This document shows, in pieces, positions 8,788-18,124 of a DNA stretch of 64,000 bases. Source of the stretch: JAKFYM01 sp964416595 (GTDB lineage Bacteria > Bdellovibrionota > UBA1018 > CAIPTA01); the NCBI GenBank assembly GCA_964416595.1, contig CAYQES010000005.1:1-64000 (forward strand), written 5' to 3'. Within the stretch, counting starts at the first letter, position 1. Each line of letters begins with the position of its first letter. A model generated the notes under the pieces. The model made no database searches and was not told the origin of the DNA. It saw only the letters and a list, made by a program, of their open reading frames with translations. The translations under genes and the position numbers were made by a program.

Positions 8788-9078
8788 CTAAGAGCGGGAG
8801 GATTTTCTTTTCTTCTGCTGGGTAGTAGGCACGTACTTCCTAGCTTTCACCCGCTGGATCACGCCTTGTAATTGCAAAGGCTCATAATAACGACGCTCAC
8901 TCGCACCGAGGCCCGTAACACCGCCCTGTAAAAGAGGAGCATGCGTAGGGTGGAGTTCCACGGCGGTTAATTGCTGGTAGGCTTCAGGCCTCGCCACATC
9001 GGCCATGGCGCTATAGGCGCAGAAGGCGGTGGATAAGAGGCTAGCAGCGATCCAGAGAAAAAATTTATTCGTATTCAT
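8788..9078 (-). CDS. Small secreted basic protein, function unknown
   Basis: 96 aa from ATG 9078, chosen because GGAG lies 8 bp upstream and the N-terminus MNTNKFFLWIAASLLSTAF forms a signal peptide with likely cleavage after SAMA. The mature part of about 70 residues is unlike any family I recognise and ends in a very basic tail (TTQQKKRKSSRS). The gene stands alone, preceded by a well-spaced -24/-12 promoter at 9111-9126, so it is probably a single-gene sigma-54 transcript. Its sequence gives no clue to activity. Confidence 0.65.
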   Translation of the reverse strand: MNTNKFFLWIAASLLSTAFCAYSAMADVARPEAYQQLTAVELHPTHAPLLQGGVTGLGASERRYYEPLQLQGVIQRVKARKYVPTTQQKKRKSSRS

Positions 9079-9110
9079 AGAGAACTCCAATTTTACTCGC
9101 GCCCCCTATG

Positions 9111-9126
9111 TGCAGGAGCAGTGCCA
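9111..9126 (-). promoter_or_regulatory. Candidate sigma-54 (-24/-12) promoter
   Basis: Read on the minus strand the site is TGGCACTGCTCCTGCA. It matches TGGCAC at -24 and (T)TGCA at -12, with exactly ten bases between the invariant GG and GC. The predicted start lies about 25 bp before ATG 9078 and leaves room for the GGAG ribosome site. An 8-bp palindrome ACTCGAGT (9133-9140) lies just upstream. The GAF/AAA+ activator at 41302 shows that the genome uses sigma-54. Confidence 0.6.
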
Positions 9127-9359
9127 ATTTTCACTCGAGTTATTTCAAGGATTTAAGCAATAAGGGCCATTTAGCCCCGTAAAAAGAGGGGAAAAGTGTC
9201 TAAAAGATAAACAGTAGTGCTTGAGAAATGCCCCCCACCTCCTAGCGCTTAAGGCTTCGGCTGCGGAAAACGGGAATCATCCACAGTATCTGGGGGGTTC
9301 TGTCAAAGTGCAGCAAATGGAATCGATATCTTCCCCCGCTCATTATATTCCTATGAGCT

Positions 9360-10589
9360 ATGGGTCGTTTTTCTTTTCTACTGCTCGCACTCTTCGCTGC
9401 TCCTTTCAGTTGGGCCATGGATTCCACGGAAATCCTCCCTAAGGGCATCAACTCCCCCGCTCTGCGCATGGGGCTCGTAAGCGGCGTTGATTCTAAATAC
9501 ACTTCTGATGGCAGCGTGATGAGCCTGAACGATATCAATACAGTGGAATTCTCCGCGGATCAGCTCACCAAAATCAGCCCGGAAGTAGCCCAGCTCACCT
9601 CTGTGCTTGATCAATTTAGCCGCCAGCGCCTGGGCAGCCAAATCCATCTAGGCACCATGCGGGTGGAAACCGAGCCTACCGTGCGCTATTTGGCTCCCAT
9701 TTATGCTCGCGGCCTTAGCGAAAAATTCACCTTCGCCGTGGCCTTGCCCGTGGTGTTTTACGAAAATAAACTGAGCCTTAACCAATCGGCCTCCAATGTG
9801 AGTGCGATCTGCAGCCAGTTTTCCAGCCTCGATCGAGCTATCCCCGAAATCAAACAGGCCTGTGAACAATTGGACATTAAAGTAGTGGATGCCACCCGCC
9901 AGGAGCTCGCGAAAAAAGGCTATAAACCGATCCAAGATCGTAAAGAAACAGTGATGGGCGATGTTCAATTCGTGGGATTGTGGAAGTTTTTTGAGCAAGG
10001 CAAAACCTCTTCGCTCCTACGCACCACTATTAGTGTTCCTACAGGCAAAAAAAATGATCCCGATGATTTGGCGGATTTAGGTGCCTTTGGCCTCACGGCC
10101 GTGGAGCCAATGCTGCTCTTCAATTACCTACCTTTCCGGCCACTACGCATGGCCGCCAAGGCCAGCTACAAATTTGTGGCGCCCGATTCTGCCGTGGCCC
10201 GGGTGCCCGGATCCGAGGGCGATATTTTACCCGGACCAGAAACCAAAGAACGCCTATCGAGAGATATCGGCGATAGCATCACCTTAGGCAGCGCTCTCAC
10301 CTTAGGCTTGGGTTCTTCTTTTTCCGTGGCTGGGGGCTATGAGTTTAGTAAAAAATTTGCGGATCGCTTTAGTGGCGCGCGGGGCGCCCGCTATGATCTT
10401 TTAGAAAAAGATTCCGAGAGCCAAGCCCATCGCGTGCGCGGCGCAGTTTCTTACGACACAATTGCCCTCTACCAACGCACCCAATCTTTTCCGCCTATGA
10501 AATTTGATTTTGAAGTAACCAACACGATTGCTGGTATCAATACGGATCGCCAGATCGTAAATGAACTTAGTGTAACGATGTTTTTTTAG
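9360..10589 (+). CDS. Probable outer-membrane beta-barrel protein
   Basis: 409 aa with a clear signal peptide (MGRFSFLLLALFAAPFSWA, cleavage before MDST). The rest has alternating short amphipathic stretches and turns typical of outer-membrane barrels (SEKFTFAVALPVVFYENKL, TTISVPTGKKNDPDD, SITLGSALTLGLGSSFSVA) and ends in a hydrophobic strand with terminal Phe-Phe, as in BAM substrates. It vaguely resembles the MetA-pathway/'transporter' barrel family, but I cannot confirm this. The next gene, a large lipoprotein, starts 9 bp later, so the two probably form a pair. No convincing ribosome site is visible before the ATG. Confidence 0.75.
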   Translation: MGRFSFLLLALFAAPFSWAMDSTEILPKGINSPALRMGLVSGVDSKYTSDGSVMSLNDINTVEFSADQLTKISPEVAQLTSVLDQFSRQRLGSQIHLGTMRVETEPTVRYLAPIYARGLSEKFTFAVALPVVFYENKLSLNQSASNVSAICSQFSSLDRAIPEIKQACEQLDIKVVDATRQELAKKGYKPIQDRKETVMGDVQFVGLWKFFEQGKTSSLLRTTISVPTGKKNDPDDLADLGAFGLTAVEPMLLFNYLPFRPLRMAAKASYKFVAPDSAVARVPGSEGDILPGPETKERLSRDIGDSITLGSALTLGLGSSFSVAGGYEFSKKFADRFSGARGARYDLLEKDSESQAHRVRGAVSYDTIALYQRTQSFPPMKFDFEVTNTIAGINTDRQIVNELSVTMFF

Positions 10590-10598
10590 GATAGTAAA

Positions 10599-13160
10599 AT
10601 GAAATACACCCTCTTTTTTGCTTTCGTTCTCCTTGCCTTCCCCGCTTGCACACGAAAAGTGGAGAACAAACCACTCACCAATAGTGCAACGGTTTTTGGC
10701 CCCATAAATCAGGATGTTTCTCTGGCCCTCACCCCACGCCCACTCCTAGAGCGGCAACAGGATCTTGTAGTGAAGGGCACCTTGAACACGGCAGATTATC
10801 TGCGCTTCAGCGAAGATCTATTAGAAATTGGAAACGCTCAAAGCAGCACGCCCTTACAAAATTTTTCCCGCTCCCTTCTAGAAAAATATAGGGAACAAAC
10901 TGTCACAAAAACCTCTTTAGCCAATAGCCTTTACACACAAACCATTATTGGCGAAGGCGAACCTGCCGCCCAAAAGGAATTGGATTTTTTAGCAAAAGCC
11001 CTGCACTTCGCCGTGAACGCTCTCTCTGGCCTTTTAGACCAAAGCAAAAAAAGCTTTCCCTGGCCCAGGCCATTACAAAATTTCTCCCACGCCGTTTCTG
11101 CTGCTGATGCTTATGCGGCCTGGATTTTGGAAAAAATTTCCACACTCGGTCTAGAAAAAGAAATCGCTCGGCAAACTCAAACGGCCTTAGCCACTGAGTA
11201 CGGAAAATTCCGCCCCGAATTGGTGTTCCATGCCCAAGCGATTGAAGGCTCTACTTCTCTTGGCAATGCCATTCACGCCCTGAAGAATGCTTTAGCTGCT
11301 TTTAAGGTTTCTCTCTCTCGTGAGCAACAGGCAGAAATGCAGAAAGCAGAAGTTCTGGTGCAGCTTTTAGCCGAAGTGGAATCCTCGAGGGAGGCTTTCA
11401 CCATGATCATCTATGTATGGCGCATGGTAGCGCCAGAGAAGCGCAAAGAAATTTTTTATTCCTTTTCGCCTGAGCTCTACGATTTCCTTGCAGACAAAAG
11501 CGAATCCAGCTTGGATTGCATGCAAAAAGTGATCTGCCCCAATCCACTTTTAGAAGTGCCAAGGCGTGTGTTCATTTTCCCGAAACTAGAAAATTATGGA
11601 ATAGCGCGCATTCGGGATGCTGTAGATAGTGGCGCCCGCAGCTATTTATTGCAGTCTGTGCTAAAAGCCGCCGATGGATTTTTATTGGAAATCCCCGATT
11701 TCATAAAAACGGAGATCGTTAAAGAGGCCCATAAATACAAAACCCTGATCGCAAACGTACAACAGAACTTTCCGGGCTTTGTATACAAAAAAATGCAAGG
11801 CTGGCAGCTCGAGAACTTCCCCCGCACTCTTCGTGGTTTGGAGCCGAAAAATGTAAGGGTAGCGATTGAAAATGGAAAAGCGAAAATATCTTTCCCTCAA
11901 ACGCGGGATCTGATCGAAACCAGTGGTGAAGCCCTCGGCACAAGCTTAGCTACCGCCCATTACTTCTTGCCAGAAAACTCCCAATCTTCCCTACGGGCAG
12001 CCTTAGTGGAACCTCTGGTGAAACTACTGGCCATTGGCGGATTTCGCCAAGCAGATGGCACCACCTTTCCCTCCCTATTGTTTCCACTAGACGGCAAACG
12101 TAATGAAGTTTTCCAAATGAAAAATTTTCTGCAAGGATCCACTTCCTTTGCGGTGCCCGATTCTTTTGTGGCTTCCAGCGATCGCTTGGTGCTGCAACGA
12201 AAAAAGCAGCAAGCCAACTCCAGCGTGAAAACACAGGCCGAATTACTCCGGGGCATTAGCCGGCAAATCCGCTTTCATCGAGATTGGGAGAAAAACACCT
12301 TTGATGAAACTTTAGGCAAAATCCAAATGGAAGAACTGGTGCAAGAAATTCCTCCTGGCAGCATCAATTATTCTCTTTTTCCAAAACCGATGGTGCTGGC
12401 TTTATCCGTGGGCGGGGCGGGCGCTATTTTACAAAATATCATCAAAAATCTTTCACCTGCTTTTTTGCTTTTGCCAAATGGTGAGCTGCTCTGGGGCAAT
12501 GATTACCAAAAAATCGGCGAAGGAAAAATTTCTACTGTTGCTGGTCTCGTGGATATCGTGGACGGTGCCCGCGGCAAAACTGTAAAAACCGCCGACATCG
12601 CCTACTATATCTTAGCGCTCCATGAATTTTTAAAAGCCACCGAAGGAATCGAGCAAACCAAGGCGCTGCCACTTTTGGAAAAAGACGCTGACGGGCGCAC
12701 CGTGCTCGACCAACTCCTAGAAGCCCGCCGCTATTTGCGACTCTTCCAACTCGGCCTCACCAATTTCTTGGTGTACGTGGCCCAAGCGGAAGACGGAGGG
12801 TTTCGCCATTCTTTACATTTGGGAGAAAAAGTTGTGGTGGAAAGCGATGCCCGGCTTTTAACAGACCAAGCCCTCGCCATCCGCGCCTTACTCGCCACCG
12901 CGGATCAATTGGGACTATCCCTTTTTTCGTGGGCGGCACTGGATGGCTACTACTTCATGAACCAAAAACTCTGGCGGGAGGATACACAATTTTATGCCTC
13001 TTTCTTAGGAGAACAAGGCAGGGCAGGAAGGCCTAATGCTTTGGAAATGGCTACCACTTTAAGGGCATTAGAAGAACTAAGCCCATTTATGCCCGCCACA
13101 AGCCGCAGCCAATGGGAAGCGGTAGCAAAGCCCTGGATCGAAGCTTGGGAAGGATTCTAG
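10599..13160 (+). CDS. Large lipoprotein of unknown function
   Basis: 853 aa. The N-terminus MKYTLFFAFVLLAFPACTRK is a lipoprotein signal with lipobox FPAC, and AGGA sits 7 bp before the ATG. The body is mainly alpha-helical by composition with few Cys. The last 200 residues (ARRYLRLFQLGLTNFLVY, ALAIRALLATADQLGLSL, MATTLRALEELSPFMP) look like repeated helical hairpins of alpha/alpha-barrel type, but no catalytic motif can be assigned. It is most likely co-transcribed with the upstream barrel. Its stop shares the palindrome CTAG with the stop of the convergent ppiD-like gene. Confidence 0.75.
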   Translation: MKYTLFFAFVLLAFPACTRKVENKPLTNSATVFGPINQDVSLALTPRPLLERQQDLVVKGTLNTADYLRFSEDLLEIGNAQSSTPLQNFSRSLLEKYREQTVTKTSLANSLYTQTIIGEGEPAAQKELDFLAKALHFAVNALSGLLDQSKKSFPWPRPLQNFSHAVSAADAYAAWILEKISTLGLEKEIARQTQTALATEYGKFRPELVFHAQAIEGSTSLGNAIHALKNALAAFKVSLSREQQAEMQKAEVLVQLLAEVESSREAFTMIIYVWRMVAPEKRKEIFYSFSPELYDFLADKSESSLDCMQKVICPNPLLEVPRRVFIFPKLENYGIARIRDAVDSGARSYLLQSVLKAADGFLLEIPDFIKTEIVKEAHKYKTLIANVQQNFPGFVYKKMQGWQLENFPRTLRGLEPKNVRVAIENGKAKISFPQTRDLIETSGEALGTSLATAHYFLPENSQSSLRAALVEPLVKLLAIGGFRQADGTTFPSLLFPLDGKRNEVFQMKNFLQGSTSFAVPDSFVASSDRLVLQRKKQQANSSVKTQAELLRGISRQIRFHRDWEKNTFDETLGKIQMEELVQEIPPGSINYSLFPKPMVLALSVGGAGAILQNIIKNLSPAFLLLPNGELLWGNDYQKIGEGKISTVAGLVDIVDGARGKTVKTADIAYYILALHEFLKATEGIEQTKALPLLEKDADGRTVLDQLLEARRYLRLFQLGLTNFLVYVAQAEDGGFRHSLHLGEKVVVESDARLLTDQALAIRALLATADQLGLSLFSWAALDGYYFMNQKLWREDTQFYASFLGEQGRAGRPNALEMATTLRALEELSPFMPATSRSQWEAVAKPWIEAWEGF

Positions 13161-14638
13161 AGCTGTCCCATTATATTAGGATTCAGGGAGATCTTTGTGC
13201 GCTCCTTCACATTCTCCAGCCACGCCGGCAAGAATGCCCGCAGCTTTCGTTCATGCAAAGTTTTAGCGTGCATTTCTTGCTCTTTACGGAACTTAGCCAT
13301 GTCGGCGTTACGCCTTTCCTTCACCATCGCCACAATCACGCCACCCTGGGATTCAAACACCTGGGGCCCCGTTTGGATTGGGGCTTTAGGATCAAAGGCT
13401 GCCTTCAGGATTTCTTCGGCCCGGCCAATTTTAGGAATCATGCCTTCCAAACTATTAAAAGAACCGGTGGTCTGAAGATTCGTTTGGCCTTTCCAATTTT
13501 TCACGACCGCTTGTGCGGAAGCTAAATTGAGCTCTCGAATCTCAGAAACTTTATCCCGCTTAATGAGTTCTTCTGCGATTTCCCGGCGCACTTTATCCAA
13601 GGGCTGATTCACAGCCGGAATTTTTTTGGAAACCAAAATATAATGCCAACCAAATTGGCTCTTCACAGGTGCAGAAACTTTTCCCACAGGAAGGGAGAAA
13701 GCCGCGTCTTCGAAAGCTTTGTCCATTGCACCACGGGGGAAACAGTCCAAATCCCCACCTTTGGTTTTTGAGCCAGGATCCTCGGAATACTTCTTGGCTA
13801 ATTCAGCAAAGTTTCCTGCGCTAGGTTTTAAATCCAGAAAATCCTTGGGCGCTTCGCCTTTATCCTGGGCTGTGGGGCGCCCGCTGCGCTTTAAGATGTG
13901 GCGAGCACAAACTTTTTCTGGTTGGTTGTAGCGCAAATTATTCTGCACGTAGAAAGCATTCAACTGGGGGGCTTTGGCGGCATCTGCCAAGAAAGCGTCC
14001 ACATCCTTTGCCTGAACTGTCATGCGTTTCATCGCGTCTTCCCGGGAAAATCGAACAAAGGAAAGGTTACGGGTTTCATTGGAAATCTTAAATTCCCGCT
14101 CTACTTCTAGGGGAGTTACCCGAATGCGATCCGATAGGAATTTTTGCATGCGTTGGTGGATGATGCTTTGGCGGATGTCATCCTCGAATTGGCCCGGAGT
14201 GAGGCCATTGGCCGCCAGCACTTTTTTATAGAGCTCCACGCTGAAAGTTTTTTTGTCTTTATCGATGAAATGGGGGATTTTCTGCACTTCCGCTACCACT
14301 TCCCGATCGCTAGCCTGAATTCCCAACCGGCGGGCCTCCACTAAGAGCAATTTTCCTTGCACCAGATTGTTGAGTGTACCTCTTTTAATGTTTTCTATGA
14401 GCTCAGGTGGCAAATCCATGCCCAAAGACCGATAATTCTCTAGTTCCCGCTCCACAGCGCCCTGCAATTGCTGCGCAGTGATTTTTTCCCCACCTACTGA
14501 AGCCACGGTAGTGCCAGTCGCTCCACCACCCATGTTTGTTTCGGGAAATACGCCAAACAAAACAAAGACCACAGAAATCGCGGCCACTATCAGAATGAGG
14601 AATGTCTTTCCTAATCGATCGCGCATGAACTTCAGCAT
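13157..14638 (-). CDS. ppiD: PpiD/SurA-like membrane-anchored peptidyl-prolyl isomerase
   Basis: 493 aa. A single N-terminal membrane anchor (residues 12-31, LILIVAAISVVFVLFGVF after MLKFMRDRLGK) is followed by a SurA/PpiD N-terminal chaperone domain (VASVGGEKITAQQLQGAVE, LNNLVQGKLLLVEARRLGI). A parvulin PpiC domain follows near residues 245-350 (VCARHILKR, LAKKYSEDPGSKTKGGDL, FGWHYILV). A second helical domain closes it. Such proteins assist folding of exported proteins at the periplasmic face. E. coli PpiD is 623 aa, so this is a shorter one-parvulin form. It diverges from mreC over 52 bp. Confidence 0.88.
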   Translation of the reverse strand: MLKFMRDRLGKTFLILIVAAISVVFVLFGVFPETNMGGGATGTTVASVGGEKITAQQLQGAVERELENYRSLGMDLPPELIENIKRGTLNNLVQGKLLLVEARRLGIQASDREVVAEVQKIPHFIDKDKKTFSVELYKKVLAANGLTPGQFEDDIRQSIIHQRMQKFLSDRIRVTPLEVEREFKISNETRNLSFVRFSREDAMKRMTVQAKDVDAFLADAAKAPQLNAFYVQNNLRYNQPEKVCARHILKRSGRPTAQDKGEAPKDFLDLKPSAGNFAELAKKYSEDPGSKTKGGDLDCFPRGAMDKAFEDAAFSLPVGKVSAPVKSQFGWHYILVSKKIPAVNQPLDKVRREIAEELIKRDKVSEIRELNLASAQAVVKNWKGQTNLQTTGSFNSLEGMIPKIGRAEEILKAAFDPKAPIQTGPQVFESQGGVIVAMVKERRNADMAKFRKEQEMHAKTLHERKLRAFLPAWLENVKERTKISLNPNIMGQL

Positions 14639-14690
14639 ACGTTTTTTCCTTTGTATTCAGTGCTTTACCTAGATAAAATCGGTAACACGA

Positions 14691-15599
14691 ATGTGGAACA
14701 TTATCAAAGAGTACCGGCACTATCTAGCCACTCTAGTGCTTGTTATTGTGCCAGTGATTGCGCTTAACGCAGGGGGAAAGAGCCCCGCGAACTTTCATTG
14801 GTTCGATCGAGCGGCCATCGCCATTAGTGTGCCCGTACAAACCTCTATTCGCTGGGGATTAGAAACCGTTTGGGACGGCATGCAAAGTTATTTTCTCCTG
14901 CTGCAAACTCAGGAAAACAATCGGCAGCTGGCCACAGAAAATAGAAAATTGCTGAATGAATTAGCTTCTTTCCAAGAAATCGCCCGGGAAAATGAACGAC
15001 TGCGCCAAATCGCGGCGTTCACTCTGCCACTAGAAGGGAAAAAGATTTTAGCCCAGGTGATCGCCCAAGATGTTTCCCCTGAATTTCGTATGATCCGCAT
15101 CAATAAAGGTCAGCAGCACGGAGTGGAAACGGGCATGGCTGTGATCGCCCTGGAAGGCATTGTGGGCCGCGTGATCCGCTCAGGAAAAGATTTTGCGGAT
15201 GTGCTCTCTTTGCTCGATAGCTCCAGCGCCATTGACGCTCTTCTACAGCGCAATCGGGTGCGTGGTGTGGTGGAAGGCCAAGGGGGGCAGCAGCTCTCCA
15301 TGAAATATTTGCGCCGCACGGATGATGTGCAAGAGGGAGATTTGATCGTGAGCTCCGGCATTGGCGGCCTTTTTCCGAAAGGCCTCACCATCGGCAAAGT
15401 GGTAAGTGTGAAAAAGAAAAATTTCGGAATCACACAAACCGTGGAAGTTTCTCCGAGCGTAGACTTTAACCGACTAGAAGAAATAACTGTGATCGATCCC
15501 CCCAAGATGCCGCTTGATCAAAGCACCCTAGAAGCCACCCTTGCGCCCGAGCAGAAAGCAGAAAGTAAGTTGAAAAAGGAACCAAGCCCGCGCCCATGA
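14691..15599 (+). CDS. mreC: Rod shape-determining protein MreC
   Basis: 302 aa. The N-terminal transmembrane helix (YLATLVLVIVPVIAL) is followed by a coiled coil (LQTQENNRQLATENRKLLNE) and the two-lobed beta domain with the family landmarks IAQDVSPEFRMIRINKGQQHGVETGMAV and VSSGIGGLFPKGLTIG. MreC links MreB to PBP2 and RodA in the elongasome. It is first of four tightly packed genes (mreC-mreD-mrdA-rodA); mreB is not in the window. TTGTAT-17 bp-TAAAAT at 14651-14679 is a weak promoter candidate with a very short leader. Confidence 0.94.
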   Translation: MWNIIKEYRHYLATLVLVIVPVIALNAGGKSPANFHWFDRAAIAISVPVQTSIRWGLETVWDGMQSYFLLLQTQENNRQLATENRKLLNELASFQEIARENERLRQIAAFTLPLEGKKILAQVIAQDVSPEFRMIRINKGQQHGVETGMAVIALEGIVGRVIRSGKDFADVLSLLDSSSAIDALLQRNRVRGVVEGQGGQQLSMKYLRRTDDVQEGDLIVSSGIGGLFPKGLTIGKVVSVKKKNFGITQTVEVSPSVDFNRLEEITVIDPPKMPLDQSTLEATLAPEQKAESKLKKEPSPRP

Positions 15600-16147
15600 T
15601 CCATGAACTCTATCGAGCAATAAATTTTATTTTGGTGGGCGTTCTGTGCTTGCTGATTTCCTCTATCCAATCCGTAGCCCTAAAACTCCCAGTGATGGCT
15701 TGGTTGGAGTTAGATTTATTGCTACTGGTAGTGGTGTATTTAAGCCTGCACCGACATTTTCTAGAGTGTGCGCTCTTGATTGCAGTGATTGGCCGTATTG
15801 CTGAGCTGCATTCCGGAGCACCCGTAGGAATTTTAACCGCCTGTTATGTGGCTGTATTCCTCGCTATTCTTTTTACGAAAGAATTATTCCTAGTGGCCAC
15901 CTCCTTTTCATCTATCATCCTAGCGGTGGCTAGCGGGATTGTGTGGAAGATTGCTTTCTTAGCATTAGCCCAGCGCTACGGGATTTTCGCCAACAGCTGG
16001 AAATCTTCTTTGGAATATTTATTGCCGTTTTTGCTCTCTTTGGGAATTTTTGCTCGGCCCATGTTTACTTTACTACGTAGTTTAGATCGGTGGACTCACA
16101 TTGAGCGAGATTCTGAAGCAAGGGAAATGACTGGGGAGGAGTTCTAA
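15596..16147 (+). CDS. mreD: Rod shape-determining protein MreD
   Basis: 183 aa integral membrane protein with five to six hydrophobic helices. It overlaps the mreC stop by 4 bp (ATGA) and is followed 3 bp later by PBP2. MreD sequences diverge widely, so the call rests on size, topology and position between mreC and mrdA. It helps assemble the cell-elongation peptidoglycan machine. The C-terminal tail (TLLRSLDRWTHIERDSEARE) is charged and probably cytoplasmic. Confidence 0.88.
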   Translation: MIHELYRAINFILVGVLCLLISSIQSVALKLPVMAWLELDLLLLVVVYLSLHRHFLECALLIAVIGRIAELHSGAPVGILTACYVAVFLAILFTKELFLVATSFSSIILAVASGIVWKIAFLALAQRYGIFANSWKSSLEYLLPFLLSLGIFARPMFTLLRSLDRWTHIERDSEAREMTGEEF

Positions 16148-16150
16148 GCC

Positions 16151-18124
16151 ATGATCGGCCAAAATGAACAACTCCAATCGTTCCAGGATCGCTTTCGTTA
16201 CCTCTATGGCGTGTTGATTGTGGTGGCAGCTGTGCTATTCCTGCGCCTCTGGTATTTGCAAATTTTAAAAGGGGAAGAGTTCAAGCGTTTCGCCGAAGAA
16301 AATCGTTTGAAAAAAATAAAAATCGAAGCACCCCGAGGCATGGTGTTTGATCGCAATCGGCAAATTCTCCTCGATAATCACCCCACCTTCAATGTAACGA
16401 TCACGCCCCAATATTTCCGGGCCGCTTCCCTCGAGCAACGGGACCAAACGATCCAGAAATTATCTAAAATCATTCGCACTCCGCCAAAAGTGATCCAAGA
16501 AGCCTTAGCCAAAGCCCGCAAGCAACCAAGCTTTCAGCCCGTGGTGGTGAAAAAGAACCTCACCATGGACGAAGTTTCTCTTATCGAAATGGAGAAGCTT
16601 TCTTTGCCGGGAGTTGAAGTGGCCACGGGCATTCGCCGAACAAACGTGAATGGTCTCATTGGCTCGCACCTCTTGGGCTATATCGCCGAAATCGATGCAG
16701 ACGAATTACCTCGCGTAAATCGCAACCAAGATCGCCCCTACCAACAGGGAGATAGCTTAGGAAAATCTGGCCTAGAAATGCAGTGGGAGAGCGTGCTTCG
16801 AGGTGTCGACGGAGTGGAATTTATCGAGGTGGACGCCTTCGGACGAAAAAAGGTGCTAGCGGAAAAAAGTGGAACGGAAGTGGTTGGAGAATTACCACCG
16901 AAGCCCGCCATTCCCGGCAAAAATATCATTTTAACAATCGATGAAGATTTACAAAAAGTAGCGGCAGAAACTTTCATAAAAGATGGCAAAACTGGAGCTG
17001 TTGTAGCTATTGATCCAAATAATGGTGAAGTGCTATCTATGCTTAGCTGGCCAAGTTTTGATTCCACGGAATTCTCCGTGGGCATCAGCCCAGAATATTG
17101 GAAAGAACTTTCCACTAACGAAGACAAACCCTTACGGGATAAAACCCTCATCGATCACTATAGCCCAGGCTCCACGTTTAAAATTGTTTCGGCCCTGGCG
17201 GGATTAGAAGAGGGCTTAATCAACGAGAACACCATCGTGAACGCGCCTTCTTTTAAATTCGGAGGCAAGGTTTGGCACGACTGGAAAAAGGAAGGCCACG
17301 GCCCCACGGACATCGTAAAATCCCTCTATCGCTCTGTGGACGTTTTCTATTACAAGCTCGCCACTCGCATGGAAATCGATGTGTTGGCCCGTTACGCCAG
17401 AGATCTTGGCTTAGGACAAAAAACTGGCATCGCTCTACCAGGAGAAATTCCTGGTCTCGTGCCTGATACTGCTTGGAAAAAACGCACACAAAAAACCGAA
17501 TGGTACCCCGGCGAAACTTTATCCGTGATCATCGGCCAGGGCCAACTCAACACCACTCCCCTGCAACTCGCTAATATGATCGCGGGCGTGGCCAGTGGGG
17601 GTACCATCTATAAACCCCGGCTTGTAAAATTCATTGAAGGCCAAGATGGCGCCATCCTTAAAAAAACCGAACCAGAAGTGCTGCACAAAACCCGCTGGAG
17701 CGAACACAATTTAAAACTGGTTCGTAAAGGCATCCAATCGGTGTTTCAGCATGAAAACGGCACCGCCCACGCCTATTGGATCCCTGGCATCGATGTGGCC
17801 GGGAAAACCGGTACTGCCCAAATCATTCGCTTCACGGCGGATACAGTGTTCAAAGATTGTAAACACTTAGAGCGCCGCTTCCGCCACCATGGATTATTTG
17901 TGGCCTACGCCCCCGTATCCGATCCAAAAATCGCTGTGGCTGTAGTGGCAGAACATTCCTGCGCCGGCTCTTCTGGAGCTGGCCCCATAGCCATGGCTGT
18001 AATTAAAAAATATTTATCTAAAATCGATCCAGAAAAATATTCTGATGAAGCTCTAGCCGAAGCACGCACGGCCTACTGGAAAAACAGGTCTAACAGGGGC
18101 GCTAGCGCCACGGAAGGAGACTAA
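16151..18124 (+). CDS. mrdA: Penicillin-binding protein 2 (elongasome transpeptidase)
   Basis: 657 aa class B PBP. One N-terminal membrane helix (residues 17-35) is followed by the pedestal domain (APRGMVFDRNRQILLDN) and the transpeptidase domain. Its active-site motifs are in order: SxxK as STFK with Ser about 341, SVD about 395 in the SxD form usual for PBP2, and KTGTAQ about 552. It crosslinks peptidoglycan during side-wall growth with RodA, the next gene, which begins at the base after this stop. Length is normal. Confidence 0.96.
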   Translation: MIGQNEQLQSFQDRFRYLYGVLIVVAAVLFLRLWYLQILKGEEFKRFAEENRLKKIKIEAPRGMVFDRNRQILLDNHPTFNVTITPQYFRAASLEQRDQTIQKLSKIIRTPPKVIQEALAKARKQPSFQPVVVKKNLTMDEVSLIEMEKLSLPGVEVATGIRRTNVNGLIGSHLLGYIAEIDADELPRVNRNQDRPYQQGDSLGKSGLEMQWESVLRGVDGVEFIEVDAFGRKKVLAEKSGTEVVGELPPKPAIPGKNIILTIDEDLQKVAAETFIKDGKTGAVVAIDPNNGEVLSMLSWPSFDSTEFSVGISPEYWKELSTNEDKPLRDKTLIDHYSPGSTFKIVSALAGLEEGLINENTIVNAPSFKFGGKVWHDWKKEGHGPTDIVKSLYRSVDVFYYKLATRMEIDVLARYARDLGLGQKTGIALPGEIPGLVPDTAWKKRTQKTEWYPGETLSVIIGQGQLNTTPLQLANMIAGVASGGTIYKPRLVKFIEGQDGAILKKTEPEVLHKTRWSEHNLKLVRKGIQSVFQHENGTAHAYWIPGIDVAGKTGTAQIIRFTADTVFKDCKHLERRFRHHGLFVAYAPVSDPKIAVAVVAEHSCAGSSGAGPIAMAVIKKYLSKIDPEKYSDEALAEARTAYWKNRSNRGASATEGD

